Source: Blattamonas nauphoetae (taxonomy: Eukaryota; Preaxostyla; Oxymonadida). Taken from it: a stretch of DNA of 64,000 nt. Below the pieces are notes generated by a model. It did no database searches. It was not told where the DNA came from and was given only the letters and a program-made list of their open reading frames with translations. Of the stretch, positions 61,601-64,000 are shown in pieces. Position 1 is the first letter of the stretch; each line of letters begins with the position of its first letter. The stretch covers positions 124,001-188,000 of the forward strand of contig JARBJD010000002.1 in NCBI GenBank assembly GCA_033064195.1, written 5' to 3'. A program made the translations under genes and the position numbers.

Positions 61601-64000
61601 TTGAATCTGGTGAATGAGGGGCCGACGGTGGTGTGGAGGTATGCAAAGAGAGAGTGTCTGGTTTGTGTTCCGATCCAGTGTCATCCTTCACATCAGGCAA
61701 GTCGAACCTTTCCCGCCCATACGTGAGCGGGAAGGTGTTTGCAACAAAAGGGGTGTGGAGAGTGAGAGGCGAGAGAATGGGGGAAGTTGTGAGGAATGTC
61801 GAGAAGGAAGATGTCAGTGATGAGATGGACTTTGGATCTGTGAAACGGAGGAACATTGGTGGGTACATGAATGTGGATTGGGATGGGATGTGTTGGAGTC
61901 GTCCGGCTGACTGGAGTATCTGTAACTCTGCGATCTGATGAAGGAACACAGGTCTGAGTTTGGCATTCACCTTTCCTTGAGACGAATGCTGGTGCAGGAA
62001 GTACGAATGGGAGTGATTGAGGAAGAGGTCAGACATGCCCGTCTGAGCCAACGACTGAGAGGACTGAGTGGCTTGTTGGAGAGATATGTGATGATTGAGA
62101 ATGAGGTTTGAGAGAAAGCTGACAAAAACGCCTTGGGTAATTTCAACCGGTCGATATGTTGGACGAGGTGAGGGTGAGGCAGATTGTGAACCGGGTGTTG
62201 ACAAGAGAGCTTGAACAAAGAAGGGCCAAGAGTGTTGAGAGAGAATGAATGATAGAAACGAACGTGGTTGTGAGAGGAGCGTTTCGTCAAAACGAATCGT
62301 TTCGGAGTTGTTTGCTTTGAGAATTTGCTCGTTCAACATGTCATCATTTTTGTCACTCTGGAATTGAGGGTCGCTGATTTTGTGATGGAAGTGAACAAAA
62401 TCAATCTTGCTTGTCTCGAGCATCTGCTGGATTTGTTGGAAAGCTGTTGCGATAGACTTGAGGATAGTCGCAGTGAGAGATGGGTAGAGTGAATATGAGT
62501 TGAGAATCGATGGCAGAATTGAGTGAAAATGCTCGGAATTGATGTCAGAGAGAGTCATGGGATGCGTTGATCTTGCCGAGTTCACAGAGAATAAGAGAGA
62601 CGACAGATTGAAGACAGATGTGATGAATGGGTACGCAGAATCTCCAACATGTGATGGTATCTGCTTTTGTGAGGGAGTGATGGACGAGATGAGTGGATGC
62701 GTGAGGAATGCAAGACAGAACGAAACAGACTTTGAAAAGAGGGTTGACATGAGAGAAAACAAAAGCTGAACAAAAGAAGTATGAGACGGGAAAATGTTGA
62801 GAATAGACAGAAACAGGGAAGGAAGAATGGAACACAACAATGAACTAAACAGCGAAGATGCGGCAGAGACATGGTTCGACGCTTTGGAGAGAAGGTGGAT
62901 TGTGGAATAAATGATAATCACAAGAATTTCTCGAATGTCAGATAAAGACAACGGAGACGATTCTGATAAAGATGAACAGAAATGGAGGGCGGTCAAAAAG
63001 TGGAGAGGGAGGGCCGACATGACATCAGCTGTGGAGACGTTGAACGGAAGGTGCTTGGAGAGAGAGACAAGTTGATAGAAGATGCCAACTTGTCGTTTCC
63101 ACGATGAAAAGGTAAGCCTGTCGAGATAGACCGAGCGACAATGTTGAGAGCTGAACCCTTCCATCACAAATTGAAGTGCACGGGCATGTTGGGAAGGATC
63201 TGTGGACGGTGGTGGTTTGGAAGGCGAGCTGCTTTGCTTCTGGACATATGCCTCTGTGACGATGTTCATCAAAGTTGAGCATGACCGTGACAAAACAGAT
63301 GAGATGAGTGTCGATGCAAGAGAGACATTTGTCAGATGTCGTTTTGTTGAAATCACCAAAGCGATCACAGCACGTGCAATGACCTCCTCGCGAAATGAGG
63401 CACTTACACACGGCGGGGCAGTGCTCACAAAAAGAGGAATGCCGTCGTAGCCTCCAAAGACTGATTGGGCGATGGAGTACTTCTTTTGGGTCTTTGGATT
63501 TTGAGCTTGATCATCTTCGAGCTGAGGCGGTGGATGTTGGAGGAGGTCGCAGATGTTTTCTTGAAAGAGCTCCCAAGCCATCTTTTTCTTTTCAACGAGA
63601 TCGAGCTGTCCGATGAATGTGTTGAGAGCAAGGCTTTGTTTGAATTGAGATTCACGTTTTTGTTGGACTGCTGATTTGGAGATTCCGACGGATGGAGTTG
63701 GTTGTGTGGAGTGAAGAGAGACACTATCACGTGGTGTGAGGCGAGGGGACAACGGTAGTGATGCCATTTCACGTGGAAGTGTTTGCGAGGAGGACATTCT
63801 CGGCGATTGGTGTGGTGTGAGTGGTGATATGGATGTTTCCGGAAGAGGCGACGGAGATCGAACGTGAGACTGGACTGCAAGAGCAGATTGTGGCTTCTGT
63901 GGTTGAGACGCACTTTCTTCAAAAAGGTGGTCTGATATCATTTCGTACGAATCGTGGCGTTCTTCGAGCGGAAGTCCTTTCAGTCGACGCGATTCGGCTT
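58623..64000 (-). CDS. Giant helical protein, at least 1,790 residues, cut by the window edge
   Basis: A single open frame from the right edge (reading ESRRLKGLPLEERHDSYE in the last bases) to a stop at 58623, ending SRHAHMCSEKLKLGVSK. A Ser/Pro-rich stretch (SPSPLPETSISPLTPHQS) is followed by long runs of hydrophobic helices typical of ARM/HEAT solenoids, for example REEVIARAVIALVISTKR, REILVIIIYSTIHLLSKA and LISIIQKEHRLDHPD, separated by Ser-rich loops. No catalytic motif and no BEACH or WD signature is seen in this part, but the N-terminus is missing. As with the other giant frame in this window, no intron is apparent over 5 kb. Function unknown; scaffold-type proteins are the usual bearers of such architecture. 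Confidence 0.65.
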   Translation of the reverse strand, partial: AESRRLKGLPLEERHDSYEMISDHLFEESASQPQKPQSALAVQSHVRSPSPLPETSISPLTPHQSPRMSSSQTLPREMASLPLSPRLTPRDSVSLHSTQPTPSVGISKSAVQQKRESQFKQSLALNTFIGQLDLVEKKKMAWELFQENICDLLQHPPPQLEDDQAQNPKTQKKYSIAQSVFGGYDGIPLFVSTAPPCVSASFREEVIARAVIALVISTKRHLTNVSLASTLISSVLSRSCSTLMNIVTEAYVQKQSSSPSKPPPSTDPSQHARALQFVMEGFSSQHCRSVYLDRLTFSSWKRQVGIFYQLVSLSKHLPFNVSTADVMSALPLHFLTALHFCSSLSESSPLSLSDIREILVIIIYSTIHLLSKASNHVSAASSLFSSLLCSILPSLFLSILNIFPSHTSFVQLLFSLMSTLFSKSVSFCLAFLTHPLISSITPSQKQIPSHVGDSAYPFITSVFNLSSLLFSVNSARSTHPMTLSDINSEHFHSILPSILNSYSLYPSLTATILKSIATAFQQIQQMLETSKIDFVHFHHKISDPQFQSDKNDDMLNEQILKANNSETIRFDETLLSQPRSFLSFILSQHSWPFFVQALLSTPGSQSASPSPRPTYRPVEITQGVFVSFLSNLILNHHISLQQATQSSQSLAQTGMSDLFLNHSHSYFLHQHSSQGKVNAKLRPVFLHQIAELQILQSAGRLQHIPSQSTFMYPPMFLRFTDPKSISSLTSSFSTFLTTSPILSPLTLHTPFVANTFPLTYGRERFDLPDVKDDTGSEHKPDTLSLHTSTPPSAPHSPDSKDVSSPRSEVTPRLSFTTPSSPSIPSPLSKTPSIHRPSFFRMPHSSLTATHSSATLPTPMTPSQRSRDSSHSLKSHVPQAPSPFRYVSQHEQLVLRLNTTLASIQHFSSSVSSQQSVNRRSESVISISQKDQAPHQSTIREIRREDISAPLHHAIMYGAPLLFIITTSPLQQNYILELLRSSVHTLLLNLHSFTETSALLSAISLLSPFIILPYASTNQSHDDPTYKPTIASSISSASHLNSSLIHFSRHIFTLFTSKPALFGLSSALSLYSFSSRVVTSVVSILSPLFTVWHTSVKAHLEDYQRAEYEHLKHYAIHHKHGQTSKKQADPKLNPIPAPPPSRKNTDNVNPVFDSLLNDSAAHTQMSFPIISLFLNEIVLPFIIPICSCLQNHSENIPLLHSIISLLSCISSSLSLTKLFIDSGGLHLLFVTFDGFLHNPSQTYPTSLSLSLVIHSLSLIASIASLIKSLFHNDIRIYTEELRTLSTARNIMHSNRSINLSSFRTSPYDLISTNSHPLFSPLISPFTSHIRIITDSLDKLTPQPVVVLLHHLIQSLSPFDVFRDSFIQNGGIQKLIHLSEINVSKCSSLSVSCLETVVVMFGSQNDSERWRRGQKGEYDVLSAFLTGNGVAVLLTLLQQRRDEYRETHQPTRKPPEPTTSRIVIPPAVPAPPPSQTALLASIESAPPRPPPFPTLSSGFKKGGKPSQQLVPYVSSVPDSILTILFSLFTACCYHNPTDTAHFLNMGGNQVSSILLSTLSPTPSANLLKQTISAFIVMSLNDSLLSILFPSLSSISSLAPVFTMLYHPIHALHNATLDRQLLYKIIFRVVSLVRAVSFLHHTPEVRSLTWLAKDTDTIDLLFKIMHSCSFDADLVAIALSLLASCSFTPSFARDLTTPDHIRTLISIIQKEHRLDHPDFASAFLFLVEGIVSSNTASPSTTSVVSASSLTQMQQAYRFLDSITDSIGKSFQDKNPTISRHAHMCSEKLKLGVSK

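Overview
The window is nuclear DNA of a ciliated unicellular eukaryote. Nearly every recognisable gene has GT-AG introns, many only 31-60 nt long. The standard genetic code works throughout. Gene content (CFAP99, a CIMIP2/FAM166-type microtubule inner protein, VPS35L, RAB3GAP2, CSTF1, condensin SMC) is eukaryotic and includes ciliary genes. The style (compact genes, tiny introns, very long serine-rich helical proteins, Tc1/mariner elements) reminds me of Preaxostyla/oxymonad genomes. That placement is inference only.

Region 1-4.5 kb: the 5' part of a POLD3-like gene at the edge, a six-exon CFAP99 gene, and an unrecognised four-exon gene, all on the minus strand. Region 4.8-9.8 kb is mobile-element territory. 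A Tc1/mariner element (4843-7473, TA target) carries a broken transposase gene, and two near-identical 598-bp MITEs are nested in it in opposite orientation, each flanked by TTA. A diverged third copy lies at 8141-8750 and a 75-bp orphan end at 5789-5863.

Region 9.8-16.2 kb is a mosaic of short or broken genes: WD-like exons, an AGC-kinase N-lobe that breaks off at the catalytic lysine region, a PAM2-like protein exon on the other strand, a delta-COP gene without its C-terminal mu-homology domain, and some unrecognised exons.

Region 16.6-31.3 kb holds well-formed genes: an HRD1-like RING E3 ligase, a 1486-residue Glu/Arg-rich coiled-coil protein, VPS35L (retriever), the RAB3GAP2 N-terminal domain, a small ORF and a coiled-coil gene. 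Region 31.3-39.4 kb is one uninterrupted 2.7-thousand-codon frame that probably continues the preceding gene.

Region 39.5-58.5 kb is tightly packed: two minus-strand genes 6 bp apart, threonyl-tRNA synthetase divergent from an AAGAB/p34-like gene across 35 bp, a GlmM/PMM-type phosphohexomutase, PBDC1, an SMC2-like ATPase, seryl-tRNA synthetase, CSTF1, two unrecognised genes and a CIMIP2-type protein. From 58.6 kb to the right edge runs a second giant helical-repeat-like frame, cut by the window end.

The genes fall into three functional groups: translation (two tRNA synthetases), membrane traffic (delta-COP, AAGAB, VPS35L, RAB3GAP2, HRD1) and cilium structure (CFAP99, CIMIP2). They look like a normal eukaryotic neighbourhood, not an operon-like functional cluster.
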